Assembly (NCBI GenBank): GCA_003230635.1
Contig: QIFF01000358.1
Span: 1 to 5,153, forward strand
Source of the DNA: a bacterium
GTDB taxonomy: Bacteria > SZUA-182
Length of the DNA: 5,153 nucleotides
Direction: 5' to 3'
How positions within the stretch are numbered: position 1 is the stretch's first letter; every line of letters starts with the position of its first letter. The notes beneath the pieces are model-generated. The model was not told the origin of the DNA. It saw only the letters and a list, made by a program, of their open reading frames with translations, and did not search any database. Below are positions 4,693 through 5,153 of this stretch, in pieces. The position numbers and the translations under genes are program-made.

Positions 4693-4711
4693 ACACTCTA
4701 GTTTTTCTTTA

Positions 4712-4739
4712 ATTGTAGCACAACTTTTTTTCAGAGCAA
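4712..4739 (-). promoter_or_regulatory. Promoter of tRNA-Glu (extended -10)
   Basis: On the minus strand TTGCTC (4739-4734) and TACAAT (4717-4712) are 16 bp apart. TGC directly precedes TACAAT, giving the extended -10 form TGnTAnnnT. Predicted initiation is near 4705, about 13 nt before the tRNA. An A-tract lies in the spacer. No clear terminator separates the tRNA from the two following genes, so this promoter could serve all of them. Confidence 0.6.
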
Positions 4740-4784
4740 CCTATTTTTTTTGGGCGGGGCAACTGAGCGCTGATGGCTGACTGA

Positions 4785-5153
4785 TTACCCACACTTCCCC
4801 TGCATAGGCAGGGAAATAAGCCAGAGGCTAATCATAGAGAGCAAGCTGAGTAAAAACCAAAGAGGGAGAATCCCTAGCAGCGGCTTGCGCCCGCTAAACA
4901 GACGCAGAGCAAGCCGGTGGGCGCAGCGCAGGGCATAGCAGTGCCCCATAACAATCAAGCCAAGCTGGAGCCCCCAGATCCACTCAGGGGAAAGCAAGGG
5001 GCCGGGGATGAAGCCGGCGCTGCCGAATAAGTCCCAGCCAAGGCCGAGGGGGTCTGAGAGGGCGGGAATAATTCTTGCCCCTTCCATGACAAAATGCCCC
5101 AGGTTGTGCGCCAGGTGGTAAAAGAGGGCGATGGCCAGGATGGGCAGGGCAAA
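4785..5153 (-). CDS. C-terminal part of a multi-span membrane protein (5' end outside window)
   Basis: The frame is open from the right window edge to the TAA at 4785-4787, giving 122 visible residues. The Met at 5087 is internal, because the frame continues upstream with FALPILAIALFYHLAHNLGH. Three hydrophobic spans are visible: the edge segment, one around IWGLQLGLIVMGHCYAL, and one at the end around GILPLWFLLSLLSMISLWL. They are separated by an amphipathic, Pro/Gly-rich stretch and a basic turn (RCAHRLALRLFSGRK). The His-rich first segment (YHLAHNLGHF) recalls C-terminal membrane parts of some bacterial polyferredoxin or Fe-S membrane proteins, but this is memory-based and weak. The protein ends QGKCG. 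The gene is followed by the tRNA promoter region, and no hairpin with a T-run is seen after its stop. Confidence 0.65.
   Translation of the reverse strand, partial: FALPILAIALFYHLAHNLGHFVMEGARIIPALSDPLGLGWDLFGSAGFIPGPLLSPEWIWGLQLGLIVMGHCYALRCAHRLALRLFSGRKPLLGILPLWFLLSLLSMISLWLISLPMQGKCG

Noticed and set aside
4580..4696. N-terminal extension of the 91-aa protein to 130 aa
   Set aside because: The extension is a translation of the tRNA-Glu gene and the 9-nt repeat. The ATG at 4579 has a spaced AGG and begins the plausible protein.
4955..5152. Minus-strand 65-aa Ser/Pro/Trp-rich frame
   Set aside because: It overlaps the edge membrane protein in another frame, and its composition is typical of an out-of-frame GC-rich reading.

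Overview
The window is bacterial chromosomal DNA of moderate GC content, probably from an uncultured lineage. It carries a lipoprotein-type signal peptide, a PlsY-type acyltransferase, a CCA-encoding tRNA-Glu and consensus sigma-70-like promoter hexamers. Abundant short palindromic repeats lie between genes. The phylum cannot be fixed from the sequence. The lipobox protein and the ybgC-type gene fit, but do not prove, a Gram-negative envelope. No CRISPR array, transposase, integrase or recognisable defence system is present.

Layout. Positions 1-66 hold a long hairpin with a T-run, probably the terminator of a gene to the left. Positions 113-1807 (+) encode a lipoprotein with a helical N-terminal region and six exact 42-residue kinesin-light-chain-type TPRs, built from a 126-bp tandem repeat. 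Positions 1808-2372 have no gene. They are packed with GTAG-headed palindromes (REP-like elements of four sequence classes), a GC-rich hairpin, a perfect TTGACA-17-TATAAT promoter and three copies of the nonamer AAGTTACAA. Positions 2373-3032 (+) encode PlsY, the glycerol-3-phosphate acyltransferase of phospholipid synthesis; its start is fixed by an AAGGA ribosome binding site.

The right half reads leftwards. An extended -10 promoter (4712-4739) precedes tRNA-Glu(CTC). It is followed by a small conserved-looking hypothetical gene (91 aa), a ybgC-type acyl-CoA thioesterase whose ATG overlaps the previous stop codon (TAATG), and a single-span membrane protein. That protein has a contiguous run of seven 11-residue (hendecad) repeats and converges on plsY with only 6 bp between the stop codons. 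At the right edge, the C-terminal part of a multi-span membrane protein runs out of the window (4785-5153, -).

How the genes fit together. PlsY and the thioesterase both act on acyl groups, and three products are membrane-anchored, so a loose envelope or lipid theme is visible. It remains inference. I did not find a convincing new multi-gene system. The most interesting material is the non-coding repeat cluster before plsY and the repeat architecture of the TPR lipoprotein and the hendecad protein.
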